From Channallabes apus (lineage: Eukaryota > Chordata > Actinopteri > Siluriformes > Clariidae), in contig CM060125.1 in NCBI GenBank assembly GCA_030522415.1, forward strand, positions 6,310,901 to 6,374,900: DNA of 64,000 nt, written 5' to 3'. The notes under the pieces were generated by a model. It had not been told where the DNA came from, did not search any database, and was given only the letters and a program-made list of their open reading frames with translations. How positions within the stretch are numbered: the first letter of the stretch is position 1; the number at the start of each line of letters is the position of its first letter. The translations under genes and the position numbers were made by a program. Of this stretch, positions 46,290 to 59,120 are shown piece after piece.

Positions 46290-47985
46290 AGTGTGATTTG
46301 CGCATGCGCAGTCTTTAGACCATAGTTTTGCCGGTATAATTTTATTTCCGCCTCAAACCGGAGCATGACGTTGAAACAAGTAAGGAAGGATATCAGAACC
46401 TGTATTTCAGTTACTGTTAGTTAAAGCCCCTGATTAAACTTAAATCTAATCCATTCACAAAGGACATTTCTGCTTCAAACCGTGTCTCATGACCTCATGA
46501 CGCAGCATTTTCACGGACTGAATCACATGCGGGTGGAGATTCTCAAAGAAAACTCCTTTAAACCAGGTAAGAAAGCAAACTCATGTCATTTCTATGTTAA
46601 ATGTATCTCTTCTATGAGCAAATTCATGATTTATGTCAGGAACAACTACTTTGTAGATTGAGTTTTGTGTCCGTGTTTGCTACTGTAGCTAAAACCACCT
46701 ATATTACCTGCATTAGCATTAGCTAACTAACGTGGTGATTTTCAAAAACACCGGAGTTTATACAGTAAGTCAGCGGCGCCGAAGAAAATAATTATATTTA
46801 AGTACCGTTGGTTAACGATGTAAAAATTAATAGGAAAGTGACGTAAACATAGAACAAGCTAATTTGGAGTGAGTGCTGTTTGTAGTGTACTGCTTTCTAT
46901 ACTTTATACACACTGTAATTAAGATTTGCTAACATAAGAACTTGAGCCAGTCCAATTTTTGTTTTTACCTTTTTTTTTTTTTTTTTTAAAGATCAGTAAT
47001 GAGTTTCTGAGAATTATATCTGCTCCACTTCAAGCAAGATTACTGGTTTCCTTGGACAAGCAACACTACAAACTAATTGAGATCATCAGAAACTAGGGAG
47101 GAACCCGTCAGAGAGAAGACCAGAGATATAATCTTCATCTTCAAGTTCTTGATCTGGTATGTACTCGCTCAAAAGCAGAAATTAGCTTGGTGTCAAATGT
47201 AATCTTGTGAATGGAAGCCACAGGACCTGAGCAAGGCATCCACATCAAGTTGGCTGTGATGCACTAAATTAAAACATAACTAGCAGAATAAAACTTTAGT
47301 TTAACTTGTTCACAGGTTAGTGTATGCTGTCTGAATACAGGTTTCAATGTCTGCCATGTTCATTTTTTCACGCTTTACAAGCCTAACATAACCAACAATA
47401 CTATGTTTGTTTTTATGACCCTAGAGCCTGGAGGTGATTACCTCCTGAAATTAATACTTAAAATGATAAACTTTATCATTAATACATAGTGTGTATATGT
47501 ATGTCAGTTATTTTGGCGTATTCATTGAGCTAATTACATTTATCATGCTGCACCATAATCCTAGGTGTTTTTTTCACTCATAGGGAGCATTAAGTGATTT
47601 TACATGCATACATCAGACACTGTTTTGCCAAATAGAGCAATTGTCTAACAAATGTCCTTTCTTTTATTAGGTTGTTCAGAAAGATGAAGCTCAGGCAGAA
47701 CTTGTGAGGTGCACAATGGCCCTGTTTGTCCTCAGGTAGGAAGAGGACTGTCTTCAGCCTCCACAGGAAATCGGGATTGTGACTTTTTGAATTTCCATCA
47801 GTCGCACATGAATGTTCCATGTTTTACCTCTGCTGATTTTGTTTCAAGACCATTTTCTAATTTTCTTTTCAGTCCAATTAATAAATGTGTGTTGCAAAGT
47901 TGAGTGTTACTATTTGTAATTTTATGGAGTAATGTTAACATTTTGGATGAAAATATGTTCATTCCACAATAAATGTTTATATAAA
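46290..47985 (+). other. Possible multi-exon transcription unit of unknown function
   Basis: An NRF1-type palindrome, TGCGCATGCGCA (46299-46310), is followed by splice-like signals: donor at 46380 (GTAAGG); donor at 46567 (CCAG|GTAAGA); acceptor at 46991 after a T tract with donor at 47157 (TCTG|GTATGT); acceptor at 47670 (TTTTATTAG) with donor at 47736 (CTCAG|GTAGG); acceptor at 47872 and AATAAA at 47879 and 47969. Exon 46992-47156 could encode ISNEFLRIISAPLQAR and then LDKQHYKLIEIIRN before a stop. I do not recognise the protein. It might be an RNA gene or a decayed gene. Confidence 0.4.
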
Positions 47986-47989
47986 GAAA

Positions 47990-48398
47990 TGTGCTTTGAG
48001 TGTAAATCAATATGTAATTAAGTTTTTTATGCTTATTTTTATGCTTATGCTTTTTTATATTTAAATTATGAATGCCTTAAATCTTAGAGTAAAAGGTTTA
48101 TTTACATTACGTCACTTCCCAAATATTAGGTGTGACAGATTACTTCAATTGTTTTAAGTTTAGCCAGTGCTATTTTTTTTTTCAGTAGGGTCAATCAGAT
48201 GTACAGTGTGGGTAAGTGTGGTGCTTTTATTGAAGGGATAATGACTGATAATTTTTTTTTTTTTTTCGGGTGAACAATTTCTTTAATGTTTTCTGAGTTG
48301 GGGCTGTTCAGTAGAAAGTAATAGGCTCACCAATTTACAGTACGATCTTTCAATTTAACAAGTGTAATGTAAACAAGTTAGTTATTATGAGTATGGAA
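47990..48398. other. AT-rich spacer
   Basis: Low-complexity AT-rich DNA with homopolymer T runs; no gene or element recognised before the DIRS boundary. Confidence 0.5.
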
Positions 48399-48858
48399 AA
48401 CGTCTCGGTTACTTTGCTGTAACCCTGTTCCCTGAAAAGCGGGAACGAGATGCTGCGTTGGAAACGCTATGGGAAACATGTCGGCGGCTGTGAAGCATGT
48501 GTGTACAAACACGCCAAATTTTGGCTTATATAACCTCGGTCAGGTGACGTCATCTGATTAGACTCAGCTGCAGGTTATAAATATCGGTTAGCCGGCGACG
48601 ACCTCAGATTCATTTGTCTGAACGGACGTCCGGTCACGTGGCAGTGCGGCATTGCGACGCAGCATCTCGTTCCCGCTTTTCAGGGAACAGGGTTACAGCA
48701 AAGTAACCGAGACGTTCTCTTTCAAAGCTAACTCGATGCTGCGTTGGAAACGCTATGGGAACGAGAATACCAACGCCGCCGCACTGCAGGTGTCTGGACC
48801 CCAAGGTTGTGTAGCATGTGTGAACAAGGCCGCGGAGTCTCAGAACTATGTCTGGGAG

Positions 48859-49940
48859 CTACGTGGACATCCAGATTATAAATTTTGCAAATGTGTGCGG
48901 GGAGGAAAAAACCTGCCGCATCACACACTTGCTGCAGGGAATACCTCTTGCAGGAGCAATAGACGAGGTGACCCCTCTGGTTGAAAGGGCCCTGACTCCC
49001 AGAGGCAAAGTGAGATCATGCGCCTCATAGGAGCGGGCAGTAGCATCTATCATCCAGTGACAAAGTATGTGTAGTTGCGGACGCACCCCGCCCCCGGTTG
49101 CGGCCTCCATAGCACACAGAAAGTTGCCCTGACCTTCGCCACTGGCTGGTGCGGTGGACGTAGAACTGAAGGGCACATACTGGGCAAAGCAGGTGATGAT
49201 GCAGAATTGCCTGACTGCCCAGGGGCAGGTCCAGGCAAGATGGGGAGACTGACAAGTACGCAGATCTCCGATCCTCTTGGGAGAGGAAACGGCCATAAGA
49301 AAAACCATCCTAAGGGTCAGAGGCCTGTCAGGTGCTGACTCTAGTGGCTTCAATCAGAACGTGGCAGACTGAGATAGCGAATGCGTACGTTCTGAGGGTA
49401 CTAGGCACAAGCCTGAAGACAATTCTTCTTAGAGAAACTCCAGCACTGGAGCAATTCAGCAGAGGACTGAGTCAACCTGCTTAGCACACACTTGCTGTAG
49501 GAGGGATACCCCTTGCTAGTGCAATATATGGGGCAATCCCCTTGGTTGAATGAGCCCTGATTCCTAGAGGTGAATTGAGCTCATGTGTCCCATGGGAGGG
49601 GGCTATAGCACTCTCATCCAGTATAGTGGCTGAGGCACCGCAGGTTGCGGTTCCAAACATGTAAAAACTGCTCTGGTTTACGCTACCAGCTGATGTGGTG
49701 GACGTAAATCTGAAGAGCGTGTACTGGACATAGTCAGTGAAATCTCTTCTGTTCTGAAGCTGTAATGGCGGAGGACAGGATGTTTCAAAAACAATGTCAG
49801 ACGATAGTTGAGTGAGAATGCAATTAAGTACGTCCTGAGAGTACTAGGGCACAAGCTCGAGGAAATACTTTTTTTTTTTTTTTCAGCAGCAGCAGCAGCA
49901 GTTCCAGCACTGAACACTTCAGCAGTGAACTGAGTCTACC
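48859..49940 (-). pseudogene. DIRS tyrosine recombinase remnants, tandemly duplicated
   Basis: 48859-49353 encodes MVFLMAVSSPKRIGDLR (catalytic Arg), HILCHWMIDATA and the HxxR-like ALSTRGV region. The upstream part (49480-49600) again contains the C-terminal region in decayed form (compare TTGCTGTAGGAGGGATACC with 48925-48950). 49678-49917 repeats the N-terminal SLCPSTLRTY segment. So at least two recombinase copies lie head to tail. All are broken. Confidence 0.8.
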
Positions 49941-50060
49941 CGCTAGAAGGTGACGTGGTACTGTGAGGCACATAGGCTCTTTCACCCAAAGGGCACATAC
50001 TGGACACTGTAGATGAAGTCTTACCTGCTCCGAAGCTGTAACAGGCGGAGGACAGAGGCT

Positions 50061-50705
50061 TCAAGCTACAGTATATGGGCTGAAACACTTCGTATGTACG
50101 AATCTTTCACATACATTCATTTCTGAGGGCATAAGCTCTTCTAGGAGAGGGAGCCCTAGAATAGTCTTAATTACGCTGACTGGAAGACCAGCTTGACTTA
50201 GACTCCCGGAAGCAGCGTTATCAGGAAAAATGTATAGAGACGTAACCTGGGCACAAGGGCCAAAGTGTCCAGACCCAGGGGTGGGGCTGGAAAAGTCAGA
50301 GAGCAGCAAAGGGGACATTTTCTGGTCTTTCGAGGTAAAGACGTCCACCTCTGCTAGCTGAAATCTCTCCCAGATTGACTGACTACTTCGGGGTGGGGTT
50401 TCCAATCCCCGTGTGTCAGAGCTTGACTGGACAGTACAGATGCTCCTTATTTATATGCCCTGAAATGTAAATCGCTCTGAGGGAGAGGAATCTGGTGCGC
50501 TAGCTGTTTAGTGGCGCGAGCACAGTCTTCCCTGGCAATAATATGTGGCTGCAATAGTGTTGCACATCCACACTAGGGCATGGTAGCCTCTCAATTGCTG
50601 GAGGAAGTGCTTCAGGGCCAGAAATAGGGCCATCATTTCGAGGCAATTGATGTGCCGTACGAGATGAAAGCCTTTCCAGCTCCGTGGGGCTGGATGGTCA
50701 TCCAA
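50061..50705 (-). pseudogene. DIRS RNase H and methyltransferase-like remnants
   Basis: 50705-50508 reads HINCLEMMALFLALKHFLQQ, the RNase H segment matching 35380-35460 of the other DIRS. 50405-50061 matches the region before the recombinase. Stops and frame changes are frequent. Confidence 0.8.
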
Positions 50706-51590
50706 AACCGCATCTTAGCCCGTAAGGGAAATGTCGTTAGCATCTGTGACGACAAAATGAACTTAGAGTGGGACCCAAAGTAGAAACCGGTGTCTGAGCC
50801 ACCTAGGGAGGGTACGAAGCACCTGGTGCGTAACCCTTGTTGGGGATTGGCCCTAGATTGAACTCCCCTATCTTAGAACGAAAAATGAGCTAGGACGACA
50901 TGCTGATGTCGAAGCGCTAGCTACTGAGACTGGGCCAGCCAGTCATATATGTAATTCAATACATTCATGTAGAGAGCTAGGTAGAAATGGAAGGATTTGA
51001 TACTGGAAAGCTTCGCTCCCGAAGTGAAACTCAGGTCCTTCCCTGTGTTGTGGCAATATGAAAATAAGCGTCCTTCAATCAATTGTCACAAATCAATCAC
51101 TTGGTAGGATTTGAGAACAATCACTTTGACAGTCAATTTTGAAACTGTATTTATTTATTTAGATGTTGGTAAAAACCACAAAATCTGAAAAATTGGACGC
51201 AGCCCCACTGTTCCTATAGGAACTAAGCAATACCTGACTCACTATCTGGTAGGGGAACATGTTCTATGGCCCCGTTACTCCAGCAGCCTATGTCAGGAGA
51301 TGCACACTTTCCGGTTTCATGGAAGTGGAGACCACGCCATCCTGAACACACGGAGAGTGATGTAATGCTCTCACTCATCATTTGATGAGTCATGGGGGAT
51401 CATGTTAGCTGTTCGGCATCCTGGAATACAGCAGGAATTTAACCGAATGAGCTAAGATGTCGTTGAGGACCGGCGTCGTCCGAAACACCAAAGGTGGCGG
51501 AACTAAACATCGGTCCCGTGGTTTGCCCGGGGGGGGCACATGTTCTTAAAGAAGAAAATTACGTGCTCTCCCCCGGGGAAGACCCCACAA
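50706..51590 (-). pseudogene. DIRS reverse transcriptase, heavily decayed
   Basis: Position and scattered matches to the intact copy indicate RT, but I find no clean YXDD or LPFG motif. The AATCAATTGTCACAAATCAATC area (51075-51130) looks inserted or rearranged. Confidence 0.5.
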
Positions 51591-51594
51591 TCCT

Positions 51595-52971
51595 TCAGGG
51601 CCTCTTCTTAGAGAAGAAGACGGCTCGGCGGTCTGAGCTTTTAGAGGCGATCTGTGAGGGGCGGTGAGCCGTACCCCAGTCCTTACGGGGGGGTGCGCGG
51701 CTACTGACGCTCTCCTTCTGCGCCTCTCGCCTTTCTGCGAGACTCAGCTTTGGTCGAGGCTGGGTGGCCGACGGCCTCGGCTCCTGAGTACGGCGGGGGA
51801 GGAATTTCCCAAAAGCCTGTTTATAGACATTGGCATCTCGAAACTTGGTGGCAACGGAATTAACGGCGTTGCCAAATAGGCCTGATGGTGAGACAGGGAC
51901 ATCAAGGAGGAATGATCGATCCTTATCCTTGATGCCCGTCAGATTAAGCCATAGATGTCTTTCTGCACAAACTAGGGATGCCATAGAACGGCCGATAGCA
52001 CGGGCTGTTTGTTTAGTCGCACGCAGGGACAGATCAGTAGCCCGGCGTAACTCTGTGAATGCTTCTTGATCCACAGTGCCGCTCGTGCTCAAATCATTCA
52101 GCAGATCAGCCTGGTACGCTTGCAAAACCGCCATGGTGTGCAAGGAAGCGCCAGCCTGACCTGCTGCTTGAAACGCCTTCCCTACCAGGTTAGAAGAAAT
52201 TCTACACGGCTTGGAGGGGAGGGTTGGCTTCTTAAATGATGATATTCCAGGAGTGAGATAGCTAGCTAGCGTCTCCTCAACCTGTGGCATCATCACATAG
52301 CCCCGTGTCTTAGCATTAATAATGTTGGAAAAGAACGAGGTTGGTGGTACAAAAATACGGGATGAAAAAGGTTTATCCCATGAACGGGATAGTTCACTAT
52401 GGAGATCATCAAAAAATGGGAGAGAGCGGCGTTTTGGCGCCCTCTCCTGGCCACCCGACAGAAATCTGTTGTCTAATTTTGAGTGTGTGGTGAGAGCTTG
52501 CTCCTGTGGCCAGTCAATGTGAAGCCGTTCGACTGCACGCGTTATGACTTCCAGCAACCTTTCATATTTTCTGTCATTACTAGAGGGTCGTTCTGAGGTG
52601 GCTGCTGCCATTTCTACAGAAGCAAGGGACAGGGTCTCTTCCATCGACTCACGAGAAGCACAGGAATGCGCTCGTGAAGTGGAGGGAGAGACTACGTGAT
52701 CGGGGGAGGAGTCGAGAGAAATGGGAGGCTCCGTCCCTCGTACCTCGGCCAGATCAACCTGTGATCCCCAGGAATGCAGCGCGGCGCGTGGTTCCCTGAA
52801 GAACGCGAGGCGCGCGCGGAGCATTTTTACCGGGAGATTGTCACAATGCTCACACTCTCCTTTAAATCCATCGAGAGCGTGGCTCTCACCCAAACATTTA
52901 AAACAAAGAGTGTGCGTGTCGCCTTCGGAGAGAGAGTTCTCACACGGATATACAGCGCTAAACTCTGCCAT
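51595..52971 (-). CDS. DIRS gag-like protein, open
   Basis: 458 codons from ATG 52971 (MAEFSAVYPCENSLSEGD). Order: cysteine-containing N terminus (CFKCLGESH ... CEHC); an acidic/serine-rich linker; a conserved middle with PFFDDLHSELSRSWDKPFS and GKAFQAAGQAGASLHTMAVL; and a basic C terminus with RPSATQPRPKLSLAERREAQ. It is colinear with 32658-34065, which carries a stop. Gag of DIRS is presumed to form a nucleoprotein particle. The rest of this element is decayed, so an open gag here is notable but may be chance. Confidence 0.85.
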   Translation of the reverse strand: MAEFSAVYPCENSLSEGDTHTLCFKCLGESHALDGFKGECEHCDNLPVKMLRARLAFFREPRAALHSWGSQVDLAEVRGTEPPISLDSSPDHVVSPSTSRAHSCASRESMEETLSLASVEMAAATSERPSSNDRKYERLLEVITRAVERLHIDWPQEQALTTHSKLDNRFLSGGQERAPKRRSLPFFDDLHSELSRSWDKPFSSRIFVPPTSFFSNIINAKTRGYVMMPQVEETLASYLTPGISSFKKPTLPSKPCRISSNLVGKAFQAAGQAGASLHTMAVLQAYQADLLNDLSTSGTVDQEAFTELRRATDLSLRATKQTARAIGRSMASLVCAERHLWLNLTGIKDKDRSFLLDVPVSPSGLFGNAVNSVATKFRDANVYKQAFGKFLPRRTQEPRPSATQPRPKLSLAERREAQKESVSSRAPPRKDWGTAHRPSQIASKSSDRRAVFFSKKRP

Positions 52972-53253
52972 TATCTCAGTGATAATTTTAATTTTTTAAA
53001 GATATTTGTTTTAAATGTCGTTTTTTTTTTTTTTTTTTGTGCTTGCACACGTTGCGTTCACAGTATCGTGAAGACAATGAATCTGAGGTCGTCGCCGGCT
53101 AACCGATATTTATAACCTGCAGCTGAGTCTAATCAGATGACGTCACCTGACCGATGTTATATAAGCCAAAATTTGGCGTGTTTGTACACACATGCTTCAC
53201 AGCCGCCGACATAGCGTTTCCAACGCAGCATCGAGTTAGCTTTGAAAGGGAAC

Positions 53254-54879
53254 ATCTTTTCCTGCATTGTTTTTTTCTGCTTCAGGAGTCAGTCTGTTCT
53301 GAGACAGTGAGAGTAGAGGAAGGGCCAGGTACGGTTCAGGACCAGGGAGGGAGCCGGAGACAGCAGAACAAAGAGATGATATTGCCAGCACCAGCACAGA
53401 GAGCACAGTTTTTAGTTTAGATCTCATGTTTACATTTTATTGTATGTTGATGGCTTGACTGTAAACAACAAACAATGCAATAAATGTATAAAAAATATAT
53501 ATATTTATTGTCTCTTTCCAGGACCAGGCATATCGTTCAAAAATTTTTTGACCAAATAGGCAGCCGTAACAAGAGGTGAGGGCGCGCGCGTCATCACATG
53601 TGCTTACCCGACTCTGCGTTCACCGTAAACTTCAATATACATAGACGTTTATATTTTTGTTTATTTGTATATGTATGTTATTAATTTTACTTTTTTAGAG
53701 ATTGTATGTGCGTGCACGGAGAGTATGTGTTGATAAGTTTATGTGGATAAGTTGATAAGTGTATCAGAAAGCATTAAAATGTTCATTTGAATTAAAATGA
53801 CACACACACGTCTGTATATACAGTATATCAATTACATATATATCAATTTCATTAGTTCGTTCATTCTATTTGAAGCTTTGGATGTTTTTTTTTTTTTTTG
53901 GTTTGGTTAGATTAGTTCTGAACTCGCTTCCGTGAAACTATCGCTAAAACAATGTACTGAGCCCTCCTGAGGATATAAAGCTTTATTATTGTGTTTGAAT
54001 AAATATTCAGATCTACCACAGCAGGTAATAAACTATGGTGTGTCATAACCGAAGCAAACACCACGATTATGCCTCATTTCGTTCGACGGGAACGTGGTTC
54101 ACTTGGCCGCGGTGTATTATAAACCTGTGGAATGTTTCACTGTTTATGCTCACATAAGAGGAACAAAAGCTCAATGAGGACTAAACCAATGATTTCGGTA
54201 ACTCCACTGAGTGTAACATCTGCATAGTGACACTGAACATCTTCACTTTTCCGTTTACCTCTGAAAAAAAAGCTGTATTTTGTTTGTTTATATTTAGAGT
54301 TTTTATAACAGTAGAACAAGTACCCGCGCGCACGCACACACATAGACACACACACACAGACACACACATAGACACACACACATAGACACACACACACAGA
54401 CACACACACTCCCCTGAGCCCTCGGGAAACATCCAATCACCGTCGGTATACAAATGAGTCAAGACGTAGCCTAACGTGGTGTCGTGTCGGATTTCAGTGG
54501 TCACGGAGTGGAAAGACTTTGAAGAAGCTGCAGTGACAGCTGAACAACTTCACTTTTCCGTTTATCTCTGAGGAAAAAAAGCTGTATTTTGTTTGTTTAT
54601 ATCTAGAATTTTTATAGTAGTAAGAGAGAGTTATAGTTTGGTCTGTACTGTAGTTCGCACCCTTGTAGAGAATAAATAAATGAATAACACCTTCATATCC
54701 CCTCTCAAGAGTGTCATAGTCCATTGTTAGTTTTAATGATCTGGCTGAAACTAATTATCACTACATAAGTACCCTAACACCATTGATCATGAGTCTCAGC
54801 TGAACCTAATTCTATACTTGTAACAGAAAATGTAGATGCAGATTCCAAATGTGTATTTATATAATAGATAGATAGATAG

Positions 54880-54911
<32 letters not shown>

Positions 54912-55068
54912 GCTCTACGCAGGGGCAAGAGAGGGCAGCGCACCCTTAAATGTCTGCACATGTTAATATATTCCTAAAATGTATATATTACAAGTTGATA
55001 AACTGATCTGCGGTAGCGGAAAAATCCGCTGAAATAGGACAGGCACACTAACCCGCACACACACACAT

Positions 55069-55101
<33 letters not shown>

Positions 55102-55784
55102 GACACACCTCCCTTGAGCCCTGCGTCTGTCGGATTTCAGCGGTCACTGAAAGACTTTGAAGCAGTTTATATATGAATCTAAGCTTGAACTTATCAGCAT
55201 TGTAAATATATAATACTTTTCAAATAAAATCGCTATTACTTTGACCCTGAAGTTTAGTTTAGCACACACAAAAAAACAGAAAAGTCATTTCTGGTAAATC
55301 AACGGAATGTGTAGTTTATTTACAGTAATTCATTAAAAAATGAATATACATTGTACAGTACACGGTAAACACGGGAAAGATTACAAAATGAAAAAACAAA
55401 CAGTGTCTACTTTATAAACAGCTTAGTATGTGCGTCGAGATGCTGAAATCCCTTGCATGTTTTTGCTTCCAAGTGGAGAGATATTTGACCGATAGCCTAG
55501 AACAAAAGATCTATAGGTGTGATCACAACCCCCTCCGACCGACCGTGCCATCAATCACTGACCACCTCAGAAGTTCCCTCCAATGTATGGCTGCAATACT
55601 TGTTTTGCAAGTATTTTTAACACCATTCAAAGGCTTCAAAGGGGCAGTTATCGGCTATGACACGTTGAAGGAGAACTTAATAGTTCTCAAAAATAGTGTA
55701 AATGTCTGCAACAATCACTAACCATTAAAATGTTTTTTTTTTTGTAATTAAACACGAAAATATTAATTATATTTCCATATATAT

Positions 55785-55828
<44 letters not shown>

Positions 55829-55854
55829 ACACAAGGGCGTAGGTTTGCTACCTA
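53254..55854. other. Repeat-rich intergenic DNA with short local duplications
   Basis: A possible splice acceptor near 53284 (TTTTTTCTGCTTCAG) is followed by AATAAA near 53481. A related segment occurs twice (54235-54320 and 54535-54620: CTTCACTTTTCCGTTTA...). Another pair is at 54405-54520 and 55105-55160 (TGAGCCCT, GTCGGATTTCAG, AAAGACTTTGAAG). (CA)n/(TG)n tracts are at 54340-54415, 54882-54910, 55060-55102 and 55790-55835. No protein recognised. Confidence 0.5.
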
Positions 55855-58450
55855 CAGTGGGAGCCACACCAAATAGCCGCGACAGTGTGGCTGAAGTGTG
55901 AATGGCGTGTGAATGGGCTTTGCACGCCGTAATCCCCCCTCCCTTTTCTGGCCGAAAGGCGTGTCAAGATTTCACAGTAAACACGCCCATTCAAGCCCTA
56001 TTTATTCATTTACCTGGTGCCACCACGAGATGGCGCTTCGTTCTCAATAACACGTTAAAACAAGCCAGCTGCGCTGAGTTGCAATCACGTGATTTTAACA
56101 ACCCGCCTCCACCCCCGCCGAACTGACGCTGCCAAACTACAGAGATGAAGATGGCGGCTTAACGGACTATTCGTGGTAAGTGATGTTTTATTTTATAAAA
56201 TGTGTTTGGGGTAGTTTACAGTTTATTTCCCAGTTTAGTTTTTATTGGCCGTTTTAAATATCACTGGCAGCAGCAGCAGCGGTCAGATGTGACTTTAGAG
56301 AACTTAATGTTCTGTTTACCAAGTCTGGAGTTAATATTACAGCTTACTGTCAGTGTCACAAACTCACAATGTCACTCCACTTTAACTCAAAAACATGCTC
56401 AAGCCTCGACAATACTATAAATGTCCCTATTACAAGAGCTGCACTACCCGATGAAGAGTGTTTGTGTTCTCTGTAAATACTGAGAGAATCTCACCGCGTG
56501 TTGTCTGGATAAATTCAGCGGTTATTTATTCTCTGGTTAAGAGTTAATCTGCAGGTTATTTCTGTGACTGTAATATAATGTGATGCAGTTGATGAGGGAC
56601 ACAGACTGAGGGTAGCTGTACAGGAGCTAGTAACGCTCATAACCCGGTTTATATTTTATACACTTTGTCCGGGACTTTCCGCGGTAGCGCGAGCGCTTAG
56701 TTAAAGAGCTGAATAACAACACAGAAGTGTTTATCAGTTAAGGAGGAGGAGGAGGAGGGGGAGGTGTGTGTGTGGGGGTGTGTGAGGGGCTTCAGTAAGT
56801 TATAGTTTGGCTTCAGGGATGAACTAATGCTCATATACGAGTGTTATATCGCTTAACTTATTTGTATGAGAAGCGCATTAAGTAAATTCCCGGTTAATTT
56901 AATGCAGACTATAATACAGACAGTCACTGGTTAACACTAACACTGTTCACTGGTTAACACTGTTCACTGGTTAACACTGTTCACTGGTTAACACTAACAC
57001 TGTTCACTGGTTAACATTAGCACAGGCAGTTTATTTACATTCCAGAATCCCCAAAACAGTATTTTACACACTCTGTGGTAAATAGGTTTATTAATATATT
57101 TTATTTTTATTAGAACTATATGTTCTGTAAAGTTTATTTATCTTTGTCTTGACTAAATTCTCCTGTTGTCTTTAAGCAGAGCTCCGCTGTGGAGGATTGG
57201 GGGGTCAGACGGCTGACGGCTGGACTTTTGGAGCTACAGGACTGGAGGAGCCTGAACAAGCTGTTGAGGGAGCTGTAGGAGGGATGACGTCACAGTCCGA
57301 CAGCTTTAGAATGATGTTTGATCAGGTCTACTGTATATTCTGAACATAGAACTGCAAAATGTCTGATACAGTACTTTGGGGGAAACAAAGACTTCAACTG
57401 TTCCATGTTTAATAGTTTTGATATTTGAAAAATTAATATTTTAATGTAAAAGGACTATAGATAGAGACTTATAAGCAGCTGGTGTATCCGGGTAGTTTAA
57501 TGAACTTTAAGCAAAAAGACAACATGTATTCATCTGTTTTATATAAATTACTGTTTTAACTTTGACGAGTTTTGGAAGAATAAATTGAATTGTTAAAGTC
57601 ATGTTTTGCGTGTTTTAATTTTGGGGGATTGTTTGGGTATTTAAAAATTGTTTAGTTGAACCAACATCTTCAATGGGCAAAAAATGGGACACAACTTTTG
57701 TTTTAAATAGTCAAAGAGTTGGGCTGAAAATCATAATAATAATTATTGGTCATAGAAACAAATGAAACCAGTTAAACACTTGATTATATGTATTTGTGTT
57801 TGTGATTGTGACCCATAATAATTTTTTCTCAGTATAAATAAATGTTTTGGGTTTTAAGAACTCCAAAAGAGCAACGACAAACTTGGTATTCTCCATTGAG
57901 GTTTCTCACCTTCCACTCCTGAGTATGACATGGTGTTAATTGCTCTGTGTGTGTGTGTTTTTGGCGGGGGGATGGGTGTGTGTGTGTTTTCGGCTGTTCA
58001 GCAGTTCTAAACACAAGCACAGTTTTTGTCTTTAACTAAAATACTTCAATACGTTAATAATGAATTTATTTTGCTGAATAAGGTAATAAGCGATATTTAA
58101 ACCAAACCAGTAAGTTAAGTAAGTGTTCCATACATTAAAGTACTGTGTATAACCAAGTGCCCTAGCAAACACAGTTACAGTACAGTTTACAGTACAAACA
58201 GAGTGTGTGCGCTGGGGGTATTGGAAGGTGAGTGAGAATACTCATTTACAAGACAAAAGACGGTCAGAGGCAGCGCCGTTCTAGACCAGACAACACGGGG
58301 TGGGGGGAGGGGGGCATCATGTTCGAGCACTGTTTTTACCTGGCCTTACTGTATAGTAACAGTATTGTATTTGCTGAATTGTGTTGAGGCACGCAAACCC
58401 CCTGACCACAATAAGGTGGCAATCCCTCAGGGGGAAACTAAAAAAAAAAA

Positions 58451-58481
<31 letters not shown>

Positions 58482-58570
58482 ATAAAATATCCTTAATCCA
58501 GATTTTATCAATCAATGGCATAACATTTATCTAAGCTGGATGGTAAAATTCTCAAAAACGTTTAACCTAA
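55855..58570 (+). repeat. Duplicated unit, copy B (no Gypsy insertion)
   Basis: Colinear with copy A (38286-45722). Promoter/first exon: YY1 motif 56148-56158, donor 56176. Acceptor and exon 2 at 57180, AATAAA at 57579-57584. The Gypsy site (about 57095-57100) and the SINE site (about 57628-57642) are empty. It has its own local repeat of TGTTCACTGGTTAACACT (56935-57020). Confidence 0.93.
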
Positions 58571-59120
58571 AGTAAGACTTAACACACTATAACTAAAATA
58601 TTTACAAAACTGAAAGGTTGTCTTATGAATAATAAAAAATACAAACTAAATTAAAACAGATGGGCTATTTAACAGATCATAATATGTTTTATGTTTTCTG
58701 ATTATAAATGATATATGGGTTGATTTTAGAAAGGCTAAATGAAATAGCTAGTTTTTGGTCATGTCAGTCCAGTAACTATACTATGTAAAAGTAAATATAA
58801 TATGAATTAATTAAGGGCAGGACCTAACCTAATGTTAATAATTTACACCATGATAACATTAGTATTCGTGTTTTTGTATATATTTTTAAATGTTCAAATG
58901 AACGTTTCAGAGTATATAATTTGTCGTGTCATCTGTGATTGAGACCCATGAGTTAAATTGAAATATTTTTTATAGGTAGTAAGCCAGGTTTTAGTAAGCT
59001 TGGATAAATCAGCATGAAAGCCCTCTCTCGCGCATCCGCTCTCACGCTATCTCTCGCACTCACACACACACACACACACACACAGACACACTGTACACAC
59101 ACAGACACACACAAATAATA

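Larger units (their letters stand above)
48399..53253 (-). mobile_element. Second DIRS element, degenerate, minus strand
   Basis: Its right end in the window, CTTTGAAAGGGAAC (53240-53253), and its left end, AACGTCTCGG at 48399, mirror the termini of the DIRS at 32380-37669. Inverted terminal sequences are 48470-48630 against 53060-53230. The internal complementary region is at about 48650-48760. Gag is best preserved. RT is badly decayed; the RNase H, methyltransferase-like and recombinase parts are fragments. Confidence 0.93.

Noticed and set aside
54137..54504. Cys/Val-rich ORFs on the minus strand
   Set aside because: They translate (CA)n tracts.
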